Positions 17,168 to 26,701 of a stretch of DNA of 55,630 nt are shown one piece after another. The notes beneath the pieces are model-generated. The model was given only the letters and a program-made list of their open reading frames with translations. It ran no database searches and was not told the origin of the DNA. The DNA is from a virus, in the IMG/VR virus record IMGVR_UViG_3300025930_000003, positions 1 through 55,630 of that record; one strand, written 5' to 3'. A program made the translations under genes and the position numbers. The first letter of the stretch is position 1; every line of letters starts with the position of its first letter.

Positions 17168-17476
17168 TTATAATTTTATTTGTTTGAGGTTTCCCCTTCT
17201 ATAAGCTGTTAAAATGTAACCGCTGTATGTTTTCTTAAAGTATTTTATATAATCTCTCAAATGACCCTTTGCTACAATAGCTTTTACGTGTAAAATTCTC
17301 TTATTCTTATCTTCGCTCGCTATACATATTCCAACTAAATCACCCTTTTCGTCTGTTGTATAAATAAGGGACTTATTGTTTATTGCCCTAACTATCTCAT
17401 GACTTATCGCATTTAAATCCCAATCTTTTAGGCAGTAATCTTGAACAAATCGAGCGGCTTCTGAAATAGATACCAT
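17168..17476 (-). CDS. GNAT-like small protein, 102 aa
   Basis: Has the alternating helix-strand layout of a GNAT acetyltransferase core (ISEAARFVQDYC, then LVGICIASED, then LHVKAIVAKGHLRDYI). The acetyl-CoA loop (Q/RxxGxG/A) is not clear. Similar small GNAT-like proteins occur at this place in T7-type phages (gp13 region), where they help virion assembly. Enzyme activity is doubtful. Confidence 0.6.
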   Translation of the reverse strand: MVSISEAARFVQDYCLKDWDLNAISHEIVRAINNKSLIYTTDEKGDLVGICIASEDKNKRILHVKAIVAKGHLRDYIKYFKKTYSGYILTAYRRGNLKQIKL

Positions 17477-17814
17477 TATTCATCTAGGATTTTAGAGGTT
17501 CGCATTTTACCAAGTAGTTCATTATAGCTTGTCTGCAAAGCAATAAAAGCATTCTTCAGTTCAACAAAAGATTCCTTAGTAGGAACTTCTCCTAGAGTAA
17601 CACCATCTACTTGTAAGTTGAAAGTGTCTGAATTGACTAATTCTGTCTCTTCAAATTCCGTAGCAACAACCTGCTTAAAAGTTCCATAGGCAGAAGTAGT
17701 CCCAACAGGAACTCTAATATCTTCAAAGAATTGCTGTAGTGCATCTTTACTCTCCCAAGCAATTGTGTCACTAACAAATTCAGTAAAACTTAAAGTAGCT
17801 CCAGATGGTATCAT
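17476..17814 (-). CDS. Hypothetical virion-module protein, 112 aa
   Basis: Strand-rich first two thirds and a helical C-terminus (ELKNAFIALQTSYNELLGKM), probably a short coiled coil. It overlaps the tail-nozzle gene by 4 bases and ends at the GNAT-like start. It could be a small fibre base or tail adaptor. Confidence 0.6.
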   Translation of the reverse strand: MIPSGATLSFTEFVSDTIAWESKDALQQFFEDIRVPVGTTSAYGTFKQVVATEFEETELVNSDTFNLQVDGVTLGEVPTKESFVELKNAFIALQTSYNELLGKMRTSKILDE

Positions 17815-19451
17815 TTGTTATAAAGGGATGATTGTTGATCTAGACTGGTAGTATTATTTTTCTCATCTACTTGAGTGTGAAGGAGAAGTAACTTAGAGGC
17901 ATTATTCCAAGAAAGCTTTGGAGAAACTTTCCAACCTGTAGTTCCTAATTGTCTAAAGTTGAAATTCACAACATCTGTTGATCTAGTATCAAAGAAAGTA
18001 ACTGGATACATTACAGGATAATAAATACCTTGCCTTGCTTTACCTAATTCCTGGACTACAGATTCACCTTCTTTATTGTTTATTACTTCTGTAGCTGTAG
18101 CAGTAGCAGGAACATCAGGATTATCAAATACCGCTCTAACATTTTGAAGTTTTAGCTCTGAATCTGCTCTAGATATATTGAAAGCTTTTGGCCTAAGAAT
18201 CCCAGTTCTTCTAGTAGAAGATGAGAAAAGTTTAAAAACCTTACTTTCTGTTATAGCATAAAGTGTTGGATTTTCACTTTGATCTGCTACCGCGAACTGT
18301 TTTATAGGATTCTCCAATTCTACAAAACTTGCCCACTTCTGTCTTAATGTATCATAGAGAGCTAGAACATTTCCAAAGTTAGTAAGAACAGAAAAGATAG
18401 CATAGTTATCAAATACGATAGAAGCAGTTAAAGTTGTCTGCTTTATCTTAGCAAATGCTTTCGCGATAAGAATAGAAAAGATGCTATTTCTACCTTCATT
18501 TGTTAGCATAGATACAGCATTAAAAGAACGAAGTCCATCAAAGTCAATGAAAGCGTAATCACCAAGAATATCTATAAAAGATTCCTGATTTATTACACCA
18601 GCATAAATGGGCTTTCTATTTAGAAAGGTCGGCTCTTGAAAAATCACCTTATCAAAGTTAAATTCAATAGGAAATAGATTTCTAGAAGTTCCTACCATTA
18701 ATTCACCAGAATTAAGAGGCCTTAGACAATTTATAGCGTCATAACCTACAGCATAATCTGTAGTATTTGCATCTCCACCTTTATTCCCATGAACATCAAC
18801 ATTAACTACAAAATCCAGAGGTCTGCCTGAAACAGAACGAAGAATTCTTCTTTTGTCTGGTGCGATACCAAAAAGAATTCCATTCATGTAGGCCATTTGC
18901 CTCATTATAGGAACATAAGTTCTATCATCTTGTGTCCATTCAAGATATTTCTTCAATCTAGTAGCTTCTGCTAAAGGAGAAATAAACCAACCTTGAGAAA
19001 GTCCATCTTGAACTACAAGTCCCTCATTTGTTGTAGTTATGAGAGTATTCTTTGTAGTTACATTCGTTGAAGCGGAAGTTCCATCAATTCTATTGGGAAT
19101 ATCTAGAACTCTTACGAAATTAAAAGTGGAAGCGGGAACCGCTTGAGCAAATATATAGTCAACTGATGGATTTACAAAAATATCATCAATTTGTATCCAC
19201 TCTGTATCATCTACTTCTCTATAAAAACAAAGTCCTTGATTGAAGAGAACTAGATATTTATCGAAAGCAAAAAGTCCTTGTTTCTTTCCTACTGGTGCTG
19301 CAATATCTTCTTCATCTTCCTTTATACATTCTAGCGCGGAATCCCTATTTAGTATATTAAATGACAGACCATATTCAGTATCAGACAATTTCGTATCATG
19401 GGAAAAAAGATTCATCCCAGAAGAGAAATCTGTTTGAATAAAGTCTTGCAT
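17811..19451 (-). CDS. Tail nozzle / tail tubular protein B-like, 546 aa
   Basis: The N-terminus (FSSGMNLFSHDTKLSDTEYG) matches the usual opening of podovirus tail-nozzle proteins, and the rest is beta-rich, as expected for a propeller. It directly follows the tail-tubular-A-like gene, which is the conserved gp11-gp12 order of T7-like phages. It should form the tip of the short tail. Family named by pattern and order. Confidence 0.72.
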   Translation of the reverse strand: MQDFIQTDFSSGMNLFSHDTKLSDTEYGLSFNILNRDSALECIKEDEEDIAAPVGKKQGLFAFDKYLVLFNQGLCFYREVDDTEWIQIDDIFVNPSVDYIFAQAVPASTFNFVRVLDIPNRIDGTSASTNVTTKNTLITTTNEGLVVQDGLSQGWFISPLAEATRLKKYLEWTQDDRTYVPIMRQMAYMNGILFGIAPDKRRILRSVSGRPLDFVVNVDVHGNKGGDANTTDYAVGYDAINCLRPLNSGELMVGTSRNLFPIEFNFDKVIFQEPTFLNRKPIYAGVINQESFIDILGDYAFIDFDGLRSFNAVSMLTNEGRNSIFSILIAKAFAKIKQTTLTASIVFDNYAIFSVLTNFGNVLALYDTLRQKWASFVELENPIKQFAVADQSENPTLYAITESKVFKLFSSSTRRTGILRPKAFNISRADSELKLQNVRAVFDNPDVPATATATEVINNKEGESVVQELGKARQGIYYPVMYPVTFFDTRSTDVVNFNFRQLGTTGWKVSPKLSWNNASKLLLLHTQVDEKNNTTSLDQQSSLYNK

Positions 19452-20408
19452 TTAGAATTTAGTTCTAGAATACTTGCTATAACGATCAAAAAGACCTAAG
19501 AGACCATTCCTTTTGAAGTTTATTCTCTTCTGAATAGTCCCTGTCATATCTTCTGTCTTTTTGCTTATTTGTTCACTAGCTTTTACATGCATCAAAGCTG
19601 CTCTTTGTTCTTGTCCAGGAAGATCTTCTGTAAGAAGCTGCTTTGATTTGAGAACAATAACATCATCGTATCCGTCTACAGGAAAAGAATCATCATCTCG
19701 TTCCATTCTAGGAAGTTTTGGCTTATAGAGAACTTCCATTATATAGGAACCATCTGAACAGCAATGCAAATCTGGATAAAGGCTTACATCTACTATAATA
19801 TAACGAGATTCTAGTTGATCTGCATAAATAGTAGCCATCTCATTCCCGTCCGCATCCGTAATTGTTACATTATAGTCTGTTACTTTGCTCTTCTTAATGG
19901 CTGTAAAATCAATAAAGCTATTAATCCATGTTTTACTTGTCTCATCTAGTATGATTCTCTCTACCCATCTATTAGAGTTGGTCGTTTCACCAACAAAAGT
20001 GATAGTTAAGTCACTATCTGCTACTGGATAAGTAATAGTTCCTGGAGCGGAATTGGTTATTTCTGTCTGGAATGGAGAATATCCTTTAATTCTCCAATTT
20101 TTCCACTCATTTCTCCAATCTTCTGCTTGATACCTAGGACGAATATCATGAAGTTCCCAAGCATCATTTCTACAGGTAGAGCGAATAGCTCTTAATTTAC
20201 CAACAAAAGGAGGAAGAGCTAATTCTTTATTGGAGTTTGCTCTTAAATATAGCTCTTTTAGAACAATAGGAAGATCTTTTGTCTCATAAACCTCTGTAGC
20301 AGCTTGATTAATTATATCAACTAATCTAGCTTTTTGTGCAGGATTAGCTTGTGGATTTGTGTCTCCAGTTTCAGAAGCAACGCGAGTAAAAATGTATTTA
20401 AAGCTCAT
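19452..20408 (-). CDS. Head-tail adaptor / tail tubular protein A-like, 318 aa
   Basis: The N-terminal helix (AQKARLVDIINQAATEVYETKDLP) is the pattern seen in podovirus gp11-type adaptors, followed by beta-rich sequence. A basic C-terminal tail (KRINFKRNGLLGLFDRYSKYSRTKF is reached after the helix) ends the protein. It would connect the portal to the tail nozzle. The next gene starts at the following base. Confidence 0.7.
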   Translation of the reverse strand: MSFKYIFTRVASETGDTNPQANPAQKARLVDIINQAATEVYETKDLPIVLKELYLRANSNKELALPPFVGKLRAIRSTCRNDAWELHDIRPRYQAEDWRNEWKNWRIKGYSPFQTEITNSAPGTITYPVADSDLTITFVGETTNSNRWVERIILDETSKTWINSFIDFTAIKKSKVTDYNVTITDADGNEMATIYADQLESRYIIVDVSLYPDLHCCSDGSYIMEVLYKPKLPRMERDDDSFPVDGYDDVIVLKSKQLLTEDLPGQEQRAALMHVKASEQISKKTEDMTGTIQKRINFKRNGLLGLFDRYSKYSRTKF

Positions 20409-21439
20409 TAAGTTTTAATAAGTATGGTTGCTACAGCAGAAGGCTGCATATTTTCATGTGCTTCTGCTGCTGCGGTAGCTGTTTTATTATCAGTAAGATT
20501 TGTTAGTGTTCCGGCAGCTCCTGGAACAAATGTAACCATCAAACTAGAAGTAGCATTAGTATTTCCAGAGGCTTCTCCTTTTCCTAAGCTAATAAGTCCA
20601 TGATTATGTGCTGCGATACCTGATTGTAAAGCAGTAAGAAGAACAGATTCCGCTCCAACATTTGTTAATCCAATATTTCTAAGTGTAAGTCCAGCACCTT
20701 GTCCTGAACCTATTAAAGTTCTTCCCCTGAAGTCTGGTAAATTAAAGGTTGTAGTTCCATTACCAGGACCAAAAGTAACTCCAATTACAGCAAAAAGACC
20801 AGCAAATATAGTTCTATCTACAGCGGTTCCATCACAAAGTAACCAACCTTGATCTACAGAAGTAGAATAAGTAGTTGGTCTTAAAGTTTGCTTTAGATCA
20901 CCAGCAGAAAAGAAAGTCCCAACTACAGTATATAGATCATTTAATGCTGCAATAGTAGCATTTAAGCTAGCAGTTAAAGCTGTTATATCCGTAGTATTTG
21001 TATCTACTCCATCTTGTGCTGCTTCTGCTGCTGTTTGAGCTGTATCTGCTGTATTTTGAGCATTTGTAATTAACGCGGTCTGAGAAGTAGCTAAAGTAAG
21101 GGCATCTCTACCTTGTTTATCAACTAAAGACCAGAAAAGTAAGTCAGCATCTTCATCTACAGATGGATCCCATTTGTAGACTAGAACTTCATCATCTTCA
21201 TCAAAAGGTAATCGTCTCCAAAGATATTTAGTCCACCAAGTAGGAGTAATTCCACTATAATCTCCATTCGGATCTGGAGTAACAGGAGTATCAGCGGCAG
21301 AATCAGTTGTTTCAATTACCATCCCTTTATCTGTAGCTAATCTACCAGCATCTACTAGCTGATTTAACTGGCTTCCAGTTACATCTGTTTGACCAGTTAT
21401 ATCTATACCTTTTACTAAATCTTGTGTGGTTGGGTCCAT
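20408..21439 (-). CDS. Tail fibre with phage tail collar domain, 343 aa
   Basis: A helical A/T/D-rich stalk (residues ~115-165) leads to a phage tail collar domain at about 190-260, with GWLLCDGTAVDR, FGPGNGTTTFNLPDFRGR and a distal AAHNHG. These are the hallmark residues of the collar fold in receptor-binding fibres. The N-terminus may attach to the tail. Likely part of host recognition. Confidence 0.85.
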   Translation of the reverse strand: MDPTTQDLVKGIDITGQTDVTGSQLNQLVDAGRLATDKGMVIETTDSAADTPVTPDPNGDYSGITPTWWTKYLWRRLPFDEDDEVLVYKWDPSVDEDADLLFWSLVDKQGRDALTLATSQTALITNAQNTADTAQTAAEAAQDGVDTNTTDITALTASLNATIAALNDLYTVVGTFFSAGDLKQTLRPTTYSTSVDQGWLLCDGTAVDRTIFAGLFAVIGVTFGPGNGTTTFNLPDFRGRTLIGSGQGAGLTLRNIGLTNVGAESVLLTALQSGIAAHNHGLISLGKGEASGNTNATSSLMVTFVPGAAGTLTNLTDNKTATAAAEAHENMQPSAVATILIKT

Positions 21440-21442
21440 AAA

Positions 21443-22915
21443 TTAATCTGTAGTTACCGTATTTCCATTTCCTATTAAAGTAGCTTTATCAGTGATACCT
21501 TGTCCACTTGGGGGAGCAGATGGAGTTTGACCATTAAGAGAAATAAGACAAGTAGTTACTCCACTAGCAACACATTTAGCTAAAACTGTATTTACAATAG
21601 AAGTAGGTAAAGCACAATTATCTAGAGCTATATTAGTCCCATTTTCAAAGAAAAGGCCGGAAGAGAAAGTAATATTTGCTAAAGCATCACAAGAATCAGT
21701 TTGAAAGTTTCCACCTAGAAAACTAAGCTGTGGAATATTTAGATTCCCAACTAAAGGACAAATAGAACAAATAAAGTTTCCAGTTACTTGAGTAAGTAAT
21801 GGAATATCTAAATCAAGCAAATTGCCACAGCTAGATATATCAAAATAACCTAAAACTGACTCTAGTGACTCTATATTAATTGATACTAATAGTGGACTAG
21901 CAGAAGCAACAAAAGCACCAAATACTCTCTTTAGATTTCTTAAATCTATGCTTGTAATAGCTGAAGAATCGTCAAAATATAGGTCGCTTAAAGATAGAAT
22001 TAAAGTAGAAATATCTAAAGCTCCAGAACCAGAAAAACCGTAGTCTTTTGATATTCCAACTATATTAGAATATGATGAATATTCATCCCCAAGCTTAGCC
22101 CTGTATTTATATTGCCAGAAATCAGCAGCAATAACTGACAAATCATTGTAAGTTAGAACATCACCTTCAATTGTATCAAGTAAAAACCAATCCAAATCAG
22201 ATGTTTTCTTCCAAATTTCATAGAAATCTGGTTCAGACTCTTGGTTTATTACATTGATAGCAATATTATCAGCAGCGGAAGCTAAATCTAGTTCAATTTC
22301 TGGAGTATCTAGACCAAATATCTGGTCTGTATCTAAGCAAGTATTTATTACTGTATAATAATCTCCAGAAGCAGGATCAAAATTTGACATATCAAATGTC
22401 ATATCTTGACAAATAGTATAGCTTGGAGCTAAATCTACCATACCAGTATCACATTTAGAGTCTGGAAGCTTAAACTGTGAAATTCTAAGTGCTGTTCCAC
22501 CACCAACTATTAGTTCATTATTTGTTGACCAGATTTCTAGATAGAAGTTCTTATTTATTGTCTGGCCAGTATAAAGAGGAGCATAAAGTAATCCTTCATT
22601 ATGGTTCCATAGCTTGTATCTAACTATTGTATCAGGACTTGTTTTCCAAGCAACACAAGCTATATAATTTCCATCAGAAGATATATTCTGATCTAAAATT
22701 GAGAAGTTTTTATCAAAAGTAAAATAGTATTTTTGTAGAATTTCTGAGGCACCTTTCCAAGTATTCTCTAAAGTAAAAGTCGGAATAGAAAAGAAGTAAG
22801 GTAATTTAGTAACATAGGTAGATTTCTGCCTTACTTTATTAGGCTCCTGAGCATAAAGTAATCTTTCTTCGTGAAATGGAGGAAGAATAAGTGACATTCT
22901 AGTGTCCAAGCGCAA
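21443..22915 (-). CDS. Probable adhesin / tail-associated protein with leucine-rich-like repeats, 490 aa
   Basis: Residues ~215-290 look like a fibronectin type III module. Residues ~310-430 form irregular repeats spaced about 22-24 residues (SLESVLGYFDISSCGNLLDL, PLLTQVTGNFICSICPLV), like a right-handed solenoid of the receptor-L or leucine-rich type. No signal peptide. It sits between a lipoprotein gene and the collar fibre gene, so a receptor-binding role is likely. Confidence 0.65.
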   Translation of the reverse strand: MRLDTRMSLILPPFHEERLLYAQEPNKVRQKSTYVTKLPYFFSIPTFTLENTWKGASEILQKYYFTFDKNFSILDQNISSDGNYIACVAWKTSPDTIVRYKLWNHNEGLLYAPLYTGQTINKNFYLEIWSTNNELIVGGGTALRISQFKLPDSKCDTGMVDLAPSYTICQDMTFDMSNFDPASGDYYTVINTCLDTDQIFGLDTPEIELDLASAADNIAINVINQESEPDFYEIWKKTSDLDWFLLDTIEGDVLTYNDLSVIAADFWQYKYRAKLGDEYSSYSNIVGISKDYGFSGSGALDISTLILSLSDLYFDDSSAITSIDLRNLKRVFGAFVASASPLLVSINIESLESVLGYFDISSCGNLLDLDIPLLTQVTGNFICSICPLVGNLNIPQLSFLGGNFQTDSCDALANITFSSGLFFENGTNIALDNCALPTSIVNTVLAKCVASGVTTCLISLNGQTPSAPPSGQGITDKATLIGNGNTVTTD

Positions 22916-23327
22916 TTTTCATACCATCACGAATTCCAGTCGCAGCAGCAAAAACGTAAATGTTATTTTCTATATTTATCTTGTCACCCACAGAGGCATC
23001 AAATAGAAAAGTAGCATTCTCAATAGCAATTCGAGCTGTATCGCTTTTTAGTTCTTTAACTGGAAGTTGAGAAATTAGCTCTCTGAGCAAAATTCCAGTA
23101 ATTTTCTTAGTATTTACTAGACTATCTAATGTGCTATAGGAGATTTCAAATTGCATCCTCCAATCTGGATTTTGTTTGAGTGCAATCTGTGTTCCGATAG
23201 AGGCTGCCGCATAAGATAAATTTCTAACATCAGCAGCTTTTTGATCTGGTGTGGAAGTCTTACTAAAAAGTGCACAGTTAGTGAATAAAACTAGCGCGGT
23301 TAGACTGATTGCAATGTTCTTTTTCAT
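22899..23327 (-). CDS. Lipoprotein, 142 aa (possible outer-membrane spanin)
   Basis: A basic start (MKKN), a hydrophobic core and a cysteine at residue 18 in LVLFTNC make a plausible lipoprotein signal, although asparagine at -1 is unusual. The mature part is helical. It follows a two-helix membrane protein by 4-base overlap, which is the usual holin-spanin neighbourhood. It may be the outer-membrane spanin or an exclusion lipoprotein. The lysis role is inferred. Confidence 0.6.
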   Translation of the reverse strand: MKKNIAISLTALVLFTNCALFSKTSTPDQKAADVRNLSYAAASIGTQIALKQNPDWRMQFEISYSTLDSLVNTKKITGILLRELISQLPVKELKSDTARIAIENATFLFDASVGDKINIENNIYVFAAATGIRDGMKIALGH

Positions 23328-23644
23328 GATAGTGATGGTAGTCCTAGGTCTTTTCTTATTTTTTCTACATCTGATTTTGATAGGTGTTCTGTTTCTCCTG
23401 ACTTAACTTTATCTATTTTGAGGTTTGATACTGAATTGTCTACGAAAACCCTTATAATAAGCAGACCAGAAAGTAAGCAAGATAGAAGCGTTCTGAGCCA
23501 CATCCAAAAATTGAAACCATCAAAGTCTAAGAGCTTCTCTGTTTTATCTAAGAAAGTCGTAATAAAGCCAATTAAAAGATAAAGAGAACACCTAAGAACA
23601 ACAGGTTGCCAATACTGTAGAAATGATAAAAATTCTTTAACCAT
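23324..23644 (-). CDS. Two-helix membrane protein, holin candidate, 106 aa
   Basis: Two hydrophobic segments, near residues 14-32 (VVLRCSLYLLIGFITTFL) and 47-67 (MWLRTLLSCLLSGLLIIRVF), are followed by a charged cytoplasmic-type tail. The size and topology fit a class II holin. The adjacent lipoprotein supports a lysis cassette, but no endolysin is recognised nearby. Confidence 0.6.
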   Translation of the reverse strand: MVKEFLSFLQYWQPVVLRCSLYLLIGFITTFLDKTEKLLDFDGFNFWMWLRTLLSCLLSGLLIIRVFVDNSVSNLKIDKVKSGETEHLSKSDVEKIRKDLGLPSLS

Positions 23645-23834
23645 GTCTTTTAATAAAGGATGCTTTGCCTGATGTTTCTAAGTCTGGAGATACATATTTA
23701 CATTCCCAAATAGCAATAACTTCTTCTGCTCCACTTATATATCCAGACATAAACATATCTTCTAGTAGCTTTGTAGCCCTTTCATCATCTATTTGTCTTA
23801 TAGCCTTTATGATTTCCCATGTTTTCACTAGCAT
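23637..23834 (-). CDS. Hypothetical protein, 65 aa
   Basis: Small helical protein with no recognised family. It overlaps the holin candidate by 8 bases and lies 7 bases downstream of the small membrane peptide gene, so it belongs to the same run of lysis-like genes. Confidence 0.5.
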   Translation of the reverse strand: MLVKTWEIIKAIRQIDDERATKLLEDMFMSGYISGAEEVIAIWECKYVSPDLETSGKASFIKRHG

Positions 23835-23841
23835 TCATAAT

Positions 23842-23976
23842 TTATGAAAGTTTCATTATTAGCTTAACAAAAGCTACATAACAAAGAATTAGTCCACAAA
23901 TTGCTATTAAAATGTAGATAAAAATCTTTGCACCTTTACCTACTTTTGATTCTTCTTCTCTATTTTCTTGACTCAT
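23842..23976 (-). CDS. Single-pass membrane peptide, 44 aa
   Basis: A small frame found by eye: ATG at 23976-23974 overlaps the upstream stop (ATGA), TAA at 23842-23844. A charged N-terminus (MSQENREEESKVGKG) is followed by one long hydrophobic helix (IFIYILIAICGLILCYVAF). It may be an antiholin, pinholin or membrane accessory peptide. Confidence 0.55.
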   Translation of the reverse strand: MSQENREEESKVGKGAKIFIYILIAICGLILCYVAFVKLIMKLS

Positions 23977-24857
23977 ATAACAGGCCTTCCTAATATTCCC
24001 ATAGTTCTTTTCCATATGTCATTCAAAAGCAATTGATTTGCTGCACTTATTCCTCTACCTAACATATGTCCTCCCCAAACTTTAGTAGATGGAGCAACAG
24101 GAACAAGAGATTCTTGATTATTTACATCCAAAACACCAACATGAAATCCAGAACTATAAGTAGCTCCAGGAGTTGCAGAAGATCCAATCTGAACTCCACG
24201 CTTGTAAAGTTTGGCATCTGTTGTAGTATTGTATGAACCACAATAAAACCCAGTTCCAGCGGAATCAGCTACACTTATTTGATTTCCAGATATACCAGTG
24301 GAAAAGAAGGTTGTTCCAGTTCCATTAGAAATATATAAATAAATGTAGTCACTTCCATTGTAGACACCCATACCAAAGCCATTTTGATTGGTTCCTGAGC
24401 AAATGTAAGCACCATAAGTGAATGAGTGATTTGTTGCATCCTGATTGTAAATTTGTGTTTGAGTCGTAGCAACAAGCATAAACTCATTTGTTCCATTTCC
24501 TGTTAAACCAACTGTCTCATCAAAATCTGCTTCATCTAGTTGTTGTGGAGAATCTGGAGTTGTTGGGTCAGAATCATTAATCAATGGAGCTTTGATTGCA
24601 TTTAATCCAAGTCCAGTGTAAGTAGTTAAATAGATTATACTAGAACGAAGACCCTGAGAAACTAATGCTTTTAACATAAAGTCATTAGCTACTATTGAAA
24701 CTCCAGAATAATTTCCTGAGCGACTCTTAACTAGAGCCATCCAAGATGCAACCCCTGGATGAAGATTACTAAGACTTACTGCTCCACCACTACAAACGAA
24801 TAATGTAGGAACAAAAATTGAAATGTTCTTTATGAATTTTCTTCTAGCGAGAATCAT
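23973..24857 (-). CDS. Tat-signal secreted protein, lectin-like, 294 aa
   Basis: Starting at 24857, the N-terminus is MILARRKFIKNISIFVPTLF: a twin-arginine RRKFIK motif and a hydrophobic stretch, as in a Tat signal. The mature part is beta-rich and resembles a concanavalin/LamG-like sandwich (FTYGAYICSGTNQNGFGMGV). An ATG at 24872 would add five residues. Export of a folded lectin-like protein from a phage virion cluster is unusual. Its start overlaps the upstream gene by 14 bases. Confidence 0.68.
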   Translation of the reverse strand: MILARRKFIKNISIFVPTLFVCSGGAVSLSNLHPGVASWMALVKSRSGNYSGVSIVANDFMLKALVSQGLRSSIIYLTTYTGLGLNAIKAPLINDSDPTTPDSPQQLDEADFDETVGLTGNGTNEFMLVATTQTQIYNQDATNHSFTYGAYICSGTNQNGFGMGVYNGSDYIYLYISNGTGTTFFSTGISGNQISVADSAGTGFYCGSYNTTTDAKLYKRGVQIGSSATPGATYSSGFHVGVLDVNNQESLVPVAPSTKVWGGHMLGRGISAANQLLLNDIWKRTMGILGRPVI

Positions 24858-26205
24858 AAACTCCATAGTCACTCATAAAAATACCATTCGTAAAAGGTGA
24901 CATAGAAAAAGATACCCAAGATACCGCATTAGCATTTGTAGTCGGTTGAAATTGAGAATTGCCAGGAAATTTAAAAGAACCATTTGTCCAAGTAACGGCA
25001 CTTCCAGCGGTTACCATTTTGAAGTAGACAGTAAATGATGTATTAGATGAACTAGAAGCTGGAATATTAGATGGAGTAACAAAGAAAGTAGTGTTAGTTA
25101 CATTTAGAAAGAAGTTAGTTCCACCTGAACCATCTATAGTTACATTTGTTCCACTAGAATAAGTTAATGCTGTATTTGGAACCCAAACAGAAGCCCCGCT
25201 TGAACCACCTGAAACAGTTACCCAAGAAAAGCCTCCAGAACCATCATTAGTTAAAACACCAGAACCATTAGCTATGTTGGTCACAGCTCCATTAGAACCA
25301 ATTCTTAAAAGTTTATTTGTTCCAAGCGAGGTTAGTGAAAGAGCATTAGTTACAATCAATGTATTGTGATTTCCATTGACTGCATAGAAATTAGAAGTAG
25401 TTAAATTATTTTGAACTGTTACATTTGTTACAAAAAAGTTAGATGAGTAAAGATTATTTACTACGCTAATATTAGTAGTTATAATATTCGATACAGTAAG
25501 AGCATTAACTACAGTCAAGTTTGTCGCAGTTAAGTTATTTATAATTATGTTCTGCGCCAGATTCGTCGTATATCCAAAATTACCTGAACCATCATTGGTC
25601 AACATACCAATACCATTAGGAATAAAAGATTGAGTATTTGTAGTAAGCCAAATAACTAATGCATTATTTGTTCCATTAGCAGGAACTGAACTTATAATTG
25701 CCCAATTTCCAAGACCATTAAGAAATTGATTTGTGCTTCCACTTAATTTTGGAGCAAAACCATGTTTTGAGGTAGATGAATTTCCTGTAGTAATATCAGT
25801 AAAACCTATATCTGTTTCCCAAATAAAGTCAAAAATTGGATAAAGAAAGTCTCCACGAGTTCTAAGAAATAGATTAGTTCCAGCATCATTTATAGTAAGA
25901 ACATCAGTTCCAGAAGTTACATATGCTCCGATTCCAGAAGGATATGTATTAGTTGTAAATCTGTTAGCTACAAGATTGGTAGAAGTAGAGAAAGAATTTG
26001 TAGAGATTCCAACTATATTTGTCCCCTGAACTAAAAGTAGCTTTCCATTGCCTACATTGTTAGTTATAATATTCCTAACAATATTTGTAGCACCTTGTGG
26101 AGAAACAGTGCTAACATTTGTTACAGCAGCATTCAAAGAAAAGGAGGCTAGGATAGCCCCAGCGACTATCCTAGCTCCGAAACAGTGGTAGTATCTATTC
26201 CTCAC
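24844..26205 (-). CDS. Secreted fibre-like protein with N/T-rich repeats, 453 aa
   Basis: The N-terminal ~27 residues form a Sec-type signal (basic start, GARIVAGAILASF, then SLNA-A cleavage site). The body is built of short Asn/Thr/Val repeats (NLTATNLTVVNALTVSN) and two LTNDGSG segments near residues 205 and 322. These look like a beta-helical spike, and the C-terminus is a beta domain. Similar N/T-rich composition is common in Verrucomicrobiota surface proteins. Exported rather than packaged, unless the signal is retained. Confidence 0.68.
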   Translation of the reverse strand: MRNRYYHCFGARIVAGAILASFSLNAAVTNVSTVSPQGATNIVRNIITNNVGNGKLLLVQGTNIVGISTNSFSTSTNLVANRFTTNTYPSGIGAYVTSGTDVLTINDAGTNLFLRTRGDFLYPIFDFIWETDIGFTDITTGNSSTSKHGFAPKLSGSTNQFLNGLGNWAIISSVPANGTNNALVIWLTTNTQSFIPNGIGMLTNDGSGNFGYTTNLAQNIIINNLTATNLTVVNALTVSNIITTNISVVNNLYSSNFFVTNVTVQNNLTTSNFYAVNGNHNTLIVTNALSLTSLGTNKLLRIGSNGAVTNIANGSGVLTNDGSGGFSWVTVSGGSSGASVWVPNTALTYSSGTNVTIDGSGGTNFFLNVTNTTFFVTPSNIPASSSSNTSFTVYFKMVTAGSAVTWTNGSFKFPGNSQFQPTTNANAVSWVSFSMSPFTNGIFMSDYGVYDSR

Positions 26206-26672
26206 GGTTGATGATAAGTAACTACCATTGTTAGACCCCCATTATTATTCGAAACATTAACTCCGCGAGTAAAAACTGTTGGAGTCGAGAAAACAAATGG
26301 TGTAGTATTTGCTCCAATATTTAGAACCAATATAGGAGTAACATCATTTGTTGCAGCGGCAGTAGCTTGTGCCAGAGTATAGAGCAAAGTGTTAGTGTAA
26401 TTGTTTGTAAGACCATTTACACCAACAAATGTCCTAACTTGATTAGTAATAAACGAAGTATAGTTTGTATAGGCACCAACTACATTTGTAGTAGGCCCAT
26501 CCCAAATCCTAACAATCGTATTACTCGTTCCAGTAATTTGTAAGCTTTCCAAAACAATAGCTTCTGGAATAATAGTCCTAAGTCCAGCAGCCATTGAATT
26601 GGTTACATAATTCTGTTGAGCACTAACAGTAAAACAAGCTAGTGCGCCAATTAGAGCAAGAAGTTTTTTCAT
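26202..26672 (-). CDS. Secreted N/T-rich protein, 156 aa
   Basis: A clear Sec signal peptide (MKKLLALIGALACFTVSA then QQ) is preceded by an AGAAAGGAAAT ribosome site. The mature part is beta-rich with many N and T residues. It is the first gene after the major capsid gene and overlaps the following secreted fibre by 4 bases. Function unknown. Confidence 0.68.
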   Translation of the reverse strand: MKKLLALIGALACFTVSAQQNYVTNSMAAGLRTIIPEAIVLESLQITGTSNTIVRIWDGPTTNVVGAYTNYTSFITNQVRTFVGVNGLTNNYTNTLLYTLAQATAAATNDVTPILVLNIGANTTPFVFSTPTVFTRGVNVSNNNGGLTMVVTYHQP

Positions 26673-26701
26673 ATTATTTAATTTCCTTTCTCTATGATGT
26701 T

